A stretch of DNA of 64,000 bases. It comes from Phymatolithon calcareum (Eukaryota; Rhodophyta; Florideophyceae; Hapalidiales). The DNA is taken from assembly GCA_977006965.1 (NCBI GenBank), contig OZ345375.1, forward strand, positions 1,984,001-2,048,000. The letters are read 5' to 3'. Positions 42,347-53,509 of this stretch are shown one piece after another. Both the position numbers and the translations under genes were made by a program. A model generated the notes under the pieces. It saw only the letters and a program-made list of their open reading frames with translations. It was not told the DNA's origin and did no database searches. Positions within the stretch are counted from its first letter, which is position 1, and each line of letters begins with the position of its first letter.

Positions 42347-43928
42347 CGAACAGAATTTGGTGCAGCACAACGTAAATGTATTTTTCGGTAAGCCTAGCGT
42401 CAAGCAAGCCGTAGATGCTCCTTCTTCAATGTTAAGAATTCCTTATGCTTTATTCTTTCAATCAATACATGTTTACTAGCACAAAAACGCATGTCTTTTT
42501 GTTGTTTGGTAGGCCATATTTTTAAATAAAGTAGAAATACGTTGCTTTAAAAAGCAGCGTATTTCTACTTTGTTGTGATGTGTTGAAGAGAGATTTCTCG
42601 TTTATATATGTTTTTGTGAATGCACGCTTGAAGGAAAAGACTAATTGGCCTTCAGAAAATTGCAGCCTGACTTCTAAGTGTTGTTGGTCTATGATACCGT
42701 AGTTGTTTTTACGAGAGCTTAGCATTAACGATGCAAACCCTTCACTATCGGCCAACCTCTTGGCCCTAGGAAAGCTGCCCCAAGCGTCAGCAGATGCGAG
42801 GTAGCTCTTAAATAAAAATCTAACTTTCTTCTTCTTCTGTATCGGCCAACGAAAACTCGGCTCGCCTATTGCCGCGAACGATTTAACGCCGATGAATTTT
42901 CAAAACTGGCATCAGTTTGGGTTGCATCATGCAACTTGCATGATGCAACCTAAACTTGATCGTACAGTAGAATGTCTTGCAAACGCTAACACAAAACAAG
43001 CAATAGCCGTGTCTTCTCACGCACCGCTGCCGAAATCTCGTTTCGTATGTGCATTAAGTTAGTGCGCCCTTGTTGGAGATCTCATGTAAGCGCCAAGAGC
43101 TTACAGAGATAGGAGATGCCCGCTCTCCGTCCGCAAGCTCTTCCCGGTCGTCGAAGAAGCATCAGAGAAAAACAATATGTTGTCCACCGGCTGCGACCAT
43201 CCCTTTGGGGGGACCTTCGCCAGTCCGGCTTAGCCAGACTGTTCCCCTGCTAGGCGAGCTCGCGTTTGCCCAATTCCTACTGCTATGTTCCAGCTGAATA
43301 GGTGCTCCCACCGCACTCGCGACCTCACGCGTTTGTTCGGACCTGCAAGGAGGAGTTCGTGCAGTTGTCAGTAAACTTGCGTCTTTCTTACATTCCTCAT
43401 TTTCCGCGTTGTTTGACAGCCCTCGATGACCATCAGGACTGTAAACGACGATTATTGAAACCTCTCACTAAATATATCTCCATCATAAATTACATGCTCT
43501 GACAAATTCACTGCAGTGTCCTATGCTGGAAGCAATTTGTCATAACCGTGGTCAAACTATGTCCAGTTTCGGTCCCGTCGGCCGAAGTGTCCAAAGTTTT
43601 CGAAAAATTGCGAAAAACCACAGAAACAGATGACAAATATTGGCCAATATCTGTCGTGTGTTCCGGTGGTTTTTCGCCCTCGAGGCCAATAATATTTTTC
43701 AGTTCCACATTTGTCCAGGTGCTTTTTTTTATAAAAATAGCAATAATTGCTTACTTGAACAACAGCATACCGTTGCTCTCGCACCACTCACTGTGCAGGG
43801 CTAAGTAAAATATCAATAGGACCCTGTTTTAATTAATGTTCTTTCCTCCATCAAATATATTACGAAAATAGAACAATATCCCTCTCATACGTCCACGTGG
43901 AGTTATTGCCGTTCGTTTTCCAAATTGC
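42347..43928. other. Anonymous DNA with two near-perfect hairpins and a LINE tail
   Basis: 42528-42571: 21-nt arms, one mismatch, 2-nt loop. 42914-42956: 21-nt arms (AGTTTGGGTTGCATCATGCA...), one mismatch, 1-nt loop. 42765-42845 repeats the LINE tail inside MITE 2 (CAGCAGATGCG, AAATAAAAATCTA, then TTCTTCTTCTTC), here in the plus direction. No gene recognised. Confidence 0.6.
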
Positions 43929-44448
43929 TTGGACGATCCGGCCTTGGACGCCCACCTTCACTTCACTTATTATTTGGCGTACTGCCCCCTGTTGCAACGT
44001 TTGCATCGCGCCTCAGGATTTCCCGTAATGTTCTACATCTCAACTCTCCTGAAACCTCAGCGAGACGGATCGAGACAACGGCGTCACCACAAATCCGGTT
44101 CGGCTCGACGCAGAAGCACCAGATGTCTCAAGAACTACGTGAAGGCAATGGAAGCCTGCGATCCGATCGCGACGGGTATTTTCCGCAGCAAGACTGAGTT
44201 CTCCTTCGACAAAACGAAGAAGCCGACTAGCAAAGCTCCACAATTGGCGATATTTGAGCGCTTTTGCAGGAGACCTTGGACTCAAAGGGACGACATTGGC
44301 GCTCGTGAAGCGAGCTCAAGTGGCAAGCTCCCACGCAGTCTTTCGAGACGTTTTCATCGATGCACATCGAAGCGAGCAAAATCGGGAACTCGCAATAAGG
44401 ACGCAGCTGCCGACTATCCATGGTGACCCGCTCGTCATGCTGCAGTGA
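43929..44448 (+). pseudogene. Unrecognised protein-like frame with shift
   Basis: Frame 43929-44426 contains ACDPIATGIFRSKTEFSFDK and TSKAPQLAIFERF, then becomes Arg/Ser-rich. From about 44254 another frame reads more like protein (GTTLALVKRAQVASSHAVF, FIDAHRSEQNRELAIRTQLP), ending at TGA 44446-44448. A single shift near 44255 would join them. I know no family; the frame may be chance. Confidence 0.3.
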
Positions 44449-45889
44449 ATGTATAAGATAAGCATAAAGTAAAGCTCACCTTTCTGATCGAAGTGCTCTG
44501 TTTGAGGTTTTGCCTTTCAGTATAGCTATCCACCTCGTCGCTCCTCGTTTCGCGGTCGTCTTCGATTTGCATATCGGGTAGTGGGCATGCTGTTGGCTGG
44601 CAATACGATCTGTCGCCCGTGGAGCTCGGTGAAGGGGAGCATAGTCCCAAAAAATTGTGTGTCCTTCGTTCTCTACATCCAACAGAGCTGCACTGTCTGT
44701 GTCCCTTGTTGACTTGGCGAAGGGCACTCATGGAAAACAATCGGTTGAGAGGGGTATCGCATCATCCGAAATATGCATCGAAACATCTTTTATGAGTATG
44801 CGCTGGGTCCCTGGGCTTGCTTCCAATAAGGGCACACCCGGATTTGTGGGAAAAACTGAAGGACCCAGAAGAGGCAGTAGATTACAGAGGGAAAAAGGAA
44901 CAGTTCTTGGAAGCAAGGAGATGTCTTGAAGTGATTAGAATATCTGGGAGAAGCACTACGCAATGTCGGAACACGATACAAACAATTCAGACCAAAAAAG
45001 ATGTTATTACTGTACCTTCGCGTGCTCAGCGTTGTAGAACCTTGCGAAGGTCCACATCTAGCATAATGTTGTTCAAGAACGTCGTCGCACACCAAATAGT
45101 CATGGTGTTCCGATATGACCACTGGTTTCGCGAAACGGGGACCGGGCCATGGCGCGTTGCCAGAACTGGCCACTTCTCTTCGTGTGCTTCGAAAGGGAGC
45201 ACTATCATAAGCCAATCAAGACATAATTTGGATACCCAGCAAGCAGAAGATAATTACTGTATTTCATTATTCACCTGGAATTGAATGTTATTGTTGCCAT
45301 AGCGCATACATTCAAACTGAGTTCTATTGGCCCGACGATCTTCTCAACCCGATTAACTTTCGCCCGCACTATTAAAATGTTTTTAAAAAAACATTTTACT
45401 AAAATTAAAAATAGAAAGGAAAACAAAAGAGGAGGAAAAAATTATTTCTCACTTAATTTTTGATCTGAGGTAAGCATCCAACAAGTTAGTTTTTTCTAAT
45501 AATTTGCAGATGTAAACAGAAACGACTGCAGTCTGGATGTGGACCGTTTTGTCAGCGTTTCAGGGCATCGTCGTCCAGTGCTAGAAGAAGTCGTATGTTT
45601 ACCGTAAGCGAAGATAACATATGAATGTAAGACGTACGAGAATTAGACCGGACTTGTCACACTACTGTATTCTCCTTATTGTGTGTACTTCTTTGGACTG
45701 CCTTCCTTTTGGGTGCTGTCGAATTTATACGAGTCCGACTCTGGTCCTTGACGCTAGAGATGGCAGTGTCGCCCATTCAGAGTCCACTTGGGTGTCTCCG
45801 AATTTATTCGAAAGTTGTGACAACACGCGACAGTATCCCACAAACAGAGTGCTTTTCCTAGACTTCGAAACTGCGCCACACCAGACATA
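44449..45889. other. Unassigned DNA
   Basis: A 155-codon plus frame (44817-45284) and overlapping minus frames show no motif and shadow one another. AT-rich low-complexity sequence at 45370-45450. No repeat boundary seen. Confidence 0.35.
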
Positions 45890-46340
45890 AGATGGAAGGC
45901 GTCAATGAAGATGCACGGCAAGGAAATACGTGAGATGTGGAAGACAGAAGAGGAGGGAAGAACCAGCAAAATCCCGGGAAAGAGGCAAAAAGCCGCTTTG
46001 CTCCTGGAAGCACTATACGTTGGTTCATCGACAGCAAAGTTTGCATCGATGCTATTAACGGCCAACCGCAGATGTACGGGGAAGTGATACGGCAACTTTG
46101 GTGCTCCATGGGACAGCAAATGTCCCAGGAGATTTCCATCGAAGCCATTTGGATACCGAGTCACTGCGGAATTTAAAGAAACGATGCTGCTGACGAGCTA
46201 GCTCACAGGGGTATACGTGAACGAAGCCTGGTGGACCACCGCAGAGTTCCGCTGACACTCGAGGCAACGAGATCCATCGTCAAACCATCGTTCAAACCCA
46301 AGCCCCTATGCGACACTTCCGGACGGCTTACCAATAGCAT
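45890..46340 (+). pseudogene. LINE NL-A RNase H fragment
   Basis: Encodes STIRWFIDSKVCIDAINGQP then MYGEVIRQLW, then EAIWIPSHCGI, stop, NDAADELAHRGIRERSL and PLTLEATRSIVKPS. Each block matches the RNase H and following part of NL-A at 15719-15200 (minus), including the IPSHCG-x..N-x-x-A-D motif. A TAA in place of a codon after HCGI and a frameshift near 46010 break it. Confidence 0.85.
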
Positions 46341-47034
46341 CAGCTGGGAGCTGCGGGAAATGGAGAAAAGCGCAATTTTAATTTTTTAGTTGTCAAACTG
46401 ATGAAACAGTTCTGAATTGCGCGAGCCAATTAAATTCAAATAAATTCAGTGAGTCAATCATATCATTTACGTAACTTTTCAGATGGCCGTTTTCCAAAAA
46501 CAACGCTTGTTCCAAAACCAACGTTCAAAACGGTACAAAAACAAGCATTGATATATCATTAAATTTAGCAATTTTCATATAATTTAACAAACAAATCTGA
46601 ATAAAGCTACATTCAGTTGCCAAAACAAGCCTGGTTTGGGTTGACAACCGTAAGTCGTTTTTGAGATATAGTTGCTCAAAGTTGCAAAAAATGCCGTTTT
46701 TCGGCATAAATGCCGTTTTGGACACAGGCAACTGAAACAAACTAATCAGCTTTGTCTCAAAATTTTGTCACAGCCGAACAGGTTACAGTTTTGTGATAAA
46801 AACGTTGGCCATTGTTTCTGAGTTCTAAATCAGGAAGGCTCTCTACGGCCTTTCTTCTTTCTGAAAAAGGCATGCCGAAGCGCGATATTCAGAAAAACGG
46901 CATTAAAAACAACGATACCGAAGACCTGAATGCCGCTTACGGAACTTCAAAATTTCAAAATGTAACAGTCCAACCACCACTGTAATCCTCTGGATTGTCA
47001 TCACTGTATGACTTCCTGTCTTGGATATTGAAAT
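46341..47034. other. AT-rich block with repeated TGCCGTTTT motifs
   Basis: ATGCCGTTTTTCGGCAT forms a hairpin near 46690-46708, and GCCGTTTT, AACGGCAT and related words recur about eight times between 46485 and 46940 in both directions. This could be the subterminal region of an unknown DNA element. No gene. Confidence 0.4.
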
Positions 47035-47290
47035 TTGTCAGTTTCCCGCATCTCCCGGATTGGGGACTGTACCCTTCTCGTGGCCACTTTTCACAATGGG
47101 GGCAACTTGGATGCAAATGCGTACTGTGCGACCGAGCATTCAAGATATGTAATGCCGGCTGTAACGAAACAGTTGACCACCTAAATGTTACACCTATTGC
47201 CACGCTGTGGTGGGAAATCTGCCTCCAGACGCAAGTTTATTGGACGAGTGGGCACCAAGACTGTACATCATGTTGTGCCAAGAGAAACCA
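47035..47290 (+). pseudogene. LINE C-terminal zinc-knuckle fragment
   Basis: Frame 46995-47294 includes CKCVLCDRAFKICNAGCNET then VDHLN. Cys/His spacing and the ETV-H word resemble the NL-A C-terminal knuckle (CKMCPYGVRETVEHLILHC). It is cut by piggyBac-like copy B at 47291. Confidence 0.5.
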
Positions 47291-48943
47291 CTAGTGTCTA
47301 TGTGACGAACACCCTCAATTGAGGGAATTTCCCTCAATTGAGGGTGGATTTAAAAGCTCAAAAACGTTTGTGAAAAGAATGCGGAACAGTTTTTTAGCGC
47401 CAGATTCGAAAAGCTGACCTTTTGTTCTTGGTGGGGAGTACCCCTTTTACTACCTTAAAACCGCGTCGTTCGCCGGTAGGAACGAAAATCTGTTGGTCAC
47501 TCAGAAAAAACACATCTGCCATGCCTCGAGAAAAAGACCCGCGCCGAGTGGTCGGTGCAGCCGTACACACCAAAGCAACATCATTAACAAGTCTCGCAGA
47601 GTGCTGCCGACTATACGGAGCTTTTTACAAGTCAAAAAAGGTTAACGGCACTGTTCAAGAGGTGCACGTTGATGAAATCAGGGTCGCTCGAACACGTCAC
47701 TTCGCTCGAAATGGGTCCTTGTTCAGAAACCAATCGAGAAGACTAAGATTAAGACTATCAAGATTGTTAATGTCAAGGCAGGGAAGGCTGAAGAAGGCGC
47801 TCATTCCTCTCGAATGGTTGTATCGAGTCCCAGCAGGCAAAATTCTGTACCTCGAACGCCGGCTTACAGTACTCGCGGTCGAACATCTTCTTCGCCAAAC
47901 GCCGAGTTCCCCGTTCAGTATGAACCACACTCTCGACAGAAGGCAACACAAACCTACCATACAGTCAACAGGAGCTCTGAACGCCCTCTTGCGGGCTCTC
48001 TCGCCTACAACCTGCATGGTTCTTGGGAAAATAATGGCAAGAGGAGCTTGATATCATTGCACGAGACTGTGCGCAGAGTATATTTGCTCATGAAGTGCCA
48101 CGGTTCGAGCGCCAAGTTCTATCTCCAGTTGGGGGAAGGATTCCCGGTCAGTTCTGGAAAGTTCGCACTATAAACGGAGAAGTTATATCCGAGAATGGTG
48201 GCATCGGGTTCCACACACCGTACGATTCCTTCATGACTATGTTTCGCCGAGTGCACCTGCGAACAATTCTTGCTTTGGCATCCGCTAAGCTGAAACGAAT
48301 AGGAACAATGGAGGCTAAGATATTCGGAATACTCGTCCTCATGAGTTGGGCGCAAAGAGATTTATGGAAGTCTTCCATGGGGAACAAGTATATCCTCGCT
48401 CCTTCATTTTCAAACAGTGGGATGACCACAGCCAGATTCTCCGAGTACCTCCTGTGCGTCACATTCACGGTGTAACCAAGTGAACAAGGGACTATGTTGT
48501 CCGTACAGTATCGGTAGGCGCTCGTTCAGCAAGGCGCCATGTCCCCCCGGATTCATTTTGCCTCGCGCAATATTCATCGATGTTCTTTGCTCCAAGGGCG
48601 GTGTTGAAACCCACTTAACTCCCCCGAAGATAGAAAGTAAGCCACAAGTGGCATGATGACTACTTTAGCGGTTCAAAACAACTGCAGAGTCTGACAAGTC
48701 AAGGAATTAACCCTCGTGTTCTCATCATGTTATGGACTTGCTGGCGCCGCAATCAACATATGTGGCACTTCAACTGGTAGAAACTGTTTTGCTAAGCATG
48801 TTGAACACATCCATGAGCTTGATGCGTTTCATGAGCCTAATAATGAGTAGCTTTCGTTGGCAAAAAATAAATGATTCTCATTCCCTCAATTGAGGGAAAA
48901 GTGCCCCTCAATTGAGGGAAAATTCCCGTCACATAGACACTAG
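47291..48943 (+). mobile_element. PiggyBac-like DNA transposon copy B, 1653 bp
   Basis: CTAG at 47291-47294 and 48940-48943 enclose perfect 13-bp inverted ends TGTCTATGTGACG / CGTCACATAGACA. Two copies of the 14-bp palindrome CCCTCAATTGAGGG sit just inside each end (about 47310-47345 and 48883-48925), probably transposase binding sites. The DDE core is deleted compared with copy A. Confidence 0.9.
47521..48850 (+). pseudogene. PiggyBac-like transposase remnant (copy B)
   Basis: The probable start is ATG at 47521 (MPREKDPRRVVGAAVHTKA, then LTSLAECCRLYGAFYKSKK), followed by shifted frames: FWKVRTINGEVISENGG (48143-48200), SAKLKRIG, then ILAPSFSNSGMTTARFSEYL (48390-48450). The DDE segment (LICVDES..) is missing; in its place 48525-48590 has a sequence also found in copy C. 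The C-terminal Cys-rich part survives weakly (about 48690-48800, TGRNCFAKH). Not functional. Confidence 0.8.
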
Positions 48944-49234
48944 ACGTACTCAAGTTTGTGAACAATGAGAAGATGTTTTCAAAGAGTTTCAGACCTTTAC
49001 CTTTTGCGTGAGCGATCCTTCCACAATAAAGAAACAAAGATCCCGGGAGAAGATCCTTGCAGGCTAGAACGTTTTCTCCTCGAAAGGGAAATCACAGGAA
49101 GCATTAGAGGCGTTCTATCGACTAGCACGCACACTGACAGGGAGTGGTGCGGAACAAAGACGAGCAGCAATTGTTGCAAAGTTCTAGCAGTGCCGAGCAG
49201 CAAGCAGAATACAAAGGATTGGATTGAATTTCTG
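48944..49234. other. Spacer
   Basis: A 92-codon plus frame (48965-49243) has no motif. Nothing else recognised. Confidence 0.4.
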
Positions 49235-49598
49235 TTTAATTGAAGCTCCCTTTGTCAATTATCATTGCGCCTGAGAGACTTTTCGTTACGCTACAATCCT
49301 TCGATTACTTTCTCATTTCAGTAGTTGATTTCGAATATTTTCTGTGGACAGTATCAACTGCCATTTCCACCATCTCTTTACCCTTTTGCGCTACGTGAGA
49401 TTTCTTTTCTCACTGAGCTCATCTTTGGACACCTTCGTTGTCTTGCAGAATACAAAGGAAAGGGCTCTCTTTTACACAACTGAGAAGAAAGTGGCGTACT
49501 GCCCCACTTTTTATCAGCTGATAACTCAACTGACTGAAAAATATTTTTCAAAAAATATCAAGTCTTTTCCCGGTTATCGATCTGCCGTTTTGTATGAG
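49235..49598 (-). mobile_element. LINE NL-D tail, minus strand
   Basis: 49235-49375 is the inverse of 41835-41965: AATGGCAGTTGATACTGTCC, CGAAGGATTGTAGCG, AAAAGTCTCTCAGG. It is the 3' end of NL-D; the remaining upstream part is diverged. Confidence 0.75.
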
Positions 49599-50287
49599 TT
49601 CATAGCCTGGACAGTTGCTGTCCAGAGTCTCCATGTGCTGTTTGCCTTGATTTCCGCATTAATCCCCCATCAGTGTTGTAGACACTGGTGGGAATATTCC
49701 GAAGGGGTACTGAACTTCTAGTTACCTGTGTTTCAGTTGTGGAAATCTAAGGATTACAGGCAATTCTCTTGTCTTGTCGAACGGTGCTTTTGTTTCCTCT
49801 TCTGATCAAGGCGCTCTCCTTCGTTTGTCAGGAATGTAAATCGAAGTGCTTCGGCAGACTGGTTCGTTTGTGTGCGCTTCATCGCTTCACCAAACGGTTC
49901 TCTTCTATTTCTGCGATATCATTACTTGTAGCTTGCAGCTCGTCGTTGTTCCTTGTTTCGGGCAGTTCCTCTAAGTACTTTCCTTTTTTTTGCCTTGGTC
50001 CTTCTTAATATCTTGAAATCTAATAACGTTTTATCCCGCCAAGGATTGATAGCTTGGATTCCAGGTAGTAGACGGAGTCTACACGTCTGTCCGCTTGAGA
50101 GTGGCCCAAATACTTGTCTGAAAAACGTTTCTTCAACTACCATGGCGGCGTCCTCCACCACTTTTGTCCTCGGCATTAGGTGCATTGGATACTCCGAACG
50201 TGGCTGAATTAATGCCCTGTAACCTGGTGGAAATTATGATACCAACTCCCTTCCTGAATACTCCAAGTTTGAGCAGTTAAAAATGCT

Positions 50288-50806
50288 TCGAAGCGGAAAA
50301 GGAAGATTCCATACGATAAGACAAGTGAATTGCCAGCAATACTCAAGTTCCCCAAGGTGAAGCACAGACAACTCGCACTGCAGTATGCCTGCGGAAGATT
50401 ACCACAGGTGTCAACAACAAGTATGGCCGAAGAATTCGGCACAAGAGCCAGAGAGCATATCGAGACCCTTGAAAGCACACTAGCAGGGTACGACCTAGAA
50501 GGAGAAAAACGTCTAGAAGCAGAAAAGGCGCTAGATGAGCTCTTACTATTTAGCAAGACACTCATAGAACGCCTGGAGAACGAAGAAGGCCTGTATTGAT
50601 TCGTATAAGGCAAGGCAAAAAGCGGTCGAGTCCAAGCACCAGCAATCCTGTAGAGGACAGAGATAGGATTACTTTGAATCCTGAGTTTTCCCGTCCGCGA
50701 TTCTAGTGGGCGTTTCGTGAGCTGCACAAAGGTAGGTAGCATCAGAGGAAGCCTCGCCCATATCTTCGGAAGTCTGTGGGGCTTTTAAATAAAGTTGAAT
50801 AAAAAA
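50288..50806 (+). mobile_element. LINE NL-C tail inserted into NL-C
   Basis: Target duplication GTTAAAAATGCT (50276-50287) and GTTAAAATGCT (50807-50817). It encodes the NL-C C-terminal frame 50330-50599 and ends GGGGCTTTTAAATAAAGTTG then a short A-rich tail. Confidence 0.85.
50330..50599 (+). pseudogene. NL-C C-terminal domain, open 89 codons
   Basis: The best kept version of a domain seen in four or more partial copies: MPAILKFPKVKHRQLALQYA, CGRLPQVSTTSMAEEFGTRA, a helical AREHIETLESTLAGYDLEG, and the end EKALDELLLFSKTLIERLEN then EEGLY and stop. The helical, charged tail could be a nucleic-acid binding or multimerisation end of the RT protein; no known domain recognised. Upstream parts are missing. 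Confidence 0.7.
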
Positions 50807-51300
50807 GTTAAAATGCTGTATCATCTGGGTGTCTGCAACTCCCTCAGGTCCTATGAATACTCCTAGGTAGGTGACTTGTAACTCCCGACGTCTCTCCGAT
50901 TCAAACATCTAGTTTTTCCTTGCGCCGTATTCCACGTCATCCTGCGCTCATTAGCCCAATGAGTGGCTCTGTCTAGCAGCCCATGTAGAGTGGAGGGTGA
51001 TTTCGCTACGAGAACTACATAGTCTGCGAAGAGTATAGAGGGGACGTCAGTCCAAGCTCTGGGCACTTCTCCCGTACGTTCCCCGAACTAGTCCATGTAT
51101 AGACTTTGGCTAAGACGAAAACTCTGTTGTACTCCCCTGTCCACTAGCAGAAACCAGTTCTTGTCTCATTCTAGTCGCCAAATGTCTTCTTGGGACATTG
51201 TCATACGCTGCCTAAAGGTCCAGTACTGTGTAGCTCAGACTGCTGAGGAACACGGACTATTCAGGAACTCTTACTAAACCCGGTCGTTGTAGCCCGGGGC

Positions 51301-51594
51301 TTCCGCACTTCGCCATGTATTATGTATACATTTGCTATTAATGCTGTTGGTAGCAAGTGAGGGAAATTGCTGTGTAAGAAAATCTGGCTTCCGCACGTTT
51401 ACTGCTAGCGGGAGCCCGTTAAGTCCGTAATGCCAAGTGCGGATTCGAATTGAATGAATCAACGAATTATCGGTGCTGATGATGTGGCACCTCAACTTGC
51501 TACATCCGGTTAGCAATGGTTGAATGCTCCTGGGAGCGCAAACATGCCGGATTGAAGCGTTTCCGATGCTTAAGTCTTGACATTGCAATTGAAT
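51301..51594. other. Unassigned, possible LINE remains
   Basis: A minus frame of 104 codons (51274-51588) without clear motif. Directly precedes piggyBac-like copy C. Confidence 0.3.
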
Positions 51595-51960
51595 CTAGTA
51601 TATATGTAAAGAACACCCTCAATTGAGGGTCCATCCCTCTTTCTTTCTTTTTTTGCCGGTTTTTTGAAGTTGTCCTAGAACAACAACTCTACATCCTTAC
51701 GGCTACAATAGACTTTAGCAGATACGAGTGATACTTGACGTCGCAACAGCTCCAAAGCTGCACAAAGTGCAGACTTCAATTAAGGGTGGATTTAAAAGCT
51801 CAAAAAGTTAATAAAGAGAATGCGCAACAGATTTTTAGCGCCACACTCGGAAAGGTAACCATTTGTTCTCGGTCAGGAGTACCCCAACTAGTGCCTTAAA
51901 GTCGCGTCGTTCGGTGGTAGGAACGAAAATGTGCTGGTCACGCAGAAGAAGCACATCTTT

Positions 51961-53200
51961 TATGTCGCGAGAAAAAGACCCGCGTCGAGTGGTCGGTGCA
52001 GCCGTAAGCACCACAGCAATGTCAGTGACCAGTCTCGCACAGTGCTGCAGACTCTCTGGAGCGTTTTCCAAGACGGAAAAGATGAGCGGCACGGTTCAAA
52101 AGGTACTCGTCGAGGAAATCAAAGGTCGCGCGAGCACGTCACTTCGCGTGAAAGGTGTCCTAGTTCAGAAATCGATGGAGAAGACAAAGATTAAGACCGT
52201 CAACATTGCTAACGGAAAGGCAGGAAAGGCAGACGAAGGTGTTCCTTCCTCTCGAATGATTGCATCGAGTACCAGCCGGCAAAAATCTATACCAGGAAAG
52301 CTGCCTTACAGTAATCGCGGTCGCCAATCTTCTTCGCCAATCGCTGATTTCCCCGTTCAGTATCAACCAGACTCTCGACAGAAGGCAACAAAAACGTCCT
52401 TACAATCAACAGGAGCTCTGAACGCTCTCTTCCGGCTCTCTCGCCTACAGCCTGCATTATTCTTGGGACCAATCATTGCAAGAGGAGCTTGATGTCATTG
52501 CGCCAGATCGTGAGCAGAGTATTTCCTCTTGGAGTGCCATGGTTCGAGCACCAAGTTCTATGTCCAATTGAGGGAAGGATTTCCTGTCAGTTTTGGAATG
52601 TTCGCACTATAAACGGAGATGTTATATGCGAGAATGGTGGCACCTTGTTCCACATAACGTGCAATTCCTTCATGACGATGTTTCGCCAAGTGCACCTGCG
52701 ACCACTTGTTGCTTTGGTGTCCGCTAAGCTGAAACGAATTGGAAGAATGTAGACTACGGTGATATAGCTCCTTACAATTTTCGGAATACTCGTCCTCATG
52801 TCAAGGTTTGAGTTAGGCGCAAAGAGATTTATGAAAGTCTACCATGGGGAACAAGGATATTCTCGCTCCTTCATTTTCAAGCACTGGGATGACCAGAGTC
52901 AGGTTCTCCGAGTACCTCCAGTGCATCACGTTCAGCGTGCAACCAAGTGAACAAGGCACTATGTCCTCCGCGCAGTACCGGTGGGGGCTCGTTCAGGATT
53001 TGACGATGCCATTAATGATGACAAAAAGGCCCACTGTATCTCCGTTAGACCTGATTTGCTTTGACAAGTTCATATCTCTTTGGTACGGCAACGGAGGCCA
53101 TTGGATTGAAAAGGGCCTCTTCAGTACATCACCATCCACCGCAAACGGGAGAAACGTTGCGAGATACAGAATTCAGCCTAAGGAAGAAGTGAGATAATGC
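51961..53200 (+). pseudogene. PiggyBac-like transposase remnant (copy C)
   Basis: Start ATG at 51961 (MSREKDPRRVVGAAVSTTAM, SLAQCCRLSGAFSKTEK), open to 52492, then shifted frames with FWNVRTINGDVICENGG (52593-52640) and, from 52844, STGMTRVRFSEYLQCITFSV, YRWGLVQDL, LICFDKFISLWYGNGGHW (53053-53106). The conserved CVDES is changed to CFDKF. The Cys-rich tail is beyond the hAT insert (about 56215-56395, TGRNCF region weak). Dead. Confidence 0.8.
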
Positions 53201-53509
53201 TGCATCTTGAGCTGGGGAACACGGCAGAGGGAGAGAAGCAAACCGATTTCGAAGGTGAACCTGCCCATAGTACTCTGCCGTCTTGTGGCCACATACGCTG
53301 GTACAAGGCGCCTTGTCCTCCCGGATTCATTTGCCTCGCGCAATATTCGTCGATTTTCGGTACTCCAGAATCAGGGATAGTACCAATATTATTGTTATTT
53401 ATTCCGGCACATGATGCAATAGCAATTGCAATACAAATAATGCAAGGTTGAAGGCAATAGGAATTGCAATATCTGACCATTCTTCCAATATCAATTGCAA
53501 TAACGGAAT

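Larger units (their letters stand above)
39550..42350 (+). repeat. Duplicated locus copy 2 (partner of 11475-13740)
   Basis: Order shared with copy 1: repeat R1, SIMPL (pseudo)gene, its promoter region (TCACCCATCAGGCT-like, inverse), TGCACTATGCTG, the CGAGCTATCTCGGTGTGAGA arm, TTTCAAATTG..GCTTTCTTTG, GTGCGCACTGGAGGAGTAGG, the TTCTCGAGGAC palindrome, TTTACAGCTTACCCTC and finally CGATTGTTCATTGGCGACCA. Copy 2 lacks about 170 bp before the palindrome and the LINE at 13237-13666, and has gained the NL-D LINE at 40970-41974. Confidence 0.9.
49600..51300 (-). mobile_element. LINE NL-C copy, split by a second NL-C insertion
   Basis: Upstream half 50818-51300 (minus) encodes RT: IPSILFADYVVLVAKSP with the catalytic block at 51019-51030, LLDRATHWANERRMTWNTAQ and LQVTYLGVFIGPEGVADTQM. 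Downstream half 50275-49600 continues with the thumb EYPMHLMPRTKVVEDAAMVV, FFRQVFGPLSSGQTCRLRLL, and INPWRDKTLLDFKILRR. The canonical FADD is FADY, which would abolish polymerase activity. A plus-strand NL-C tail (50288-50806) lies between the halves. Confidence 0.85.

Noticed and set aside
43508-43808. Overlapping minus and plus frames around 43600
   Set aside because: AT-rich shadows without motif.
44790-45284. A 155-codon plus frame and 141-codon minus frame
   Set aside because: Overlap of frames, no motif, no repeat partner and no promoter-like signal; kept only as unassigned DNA.
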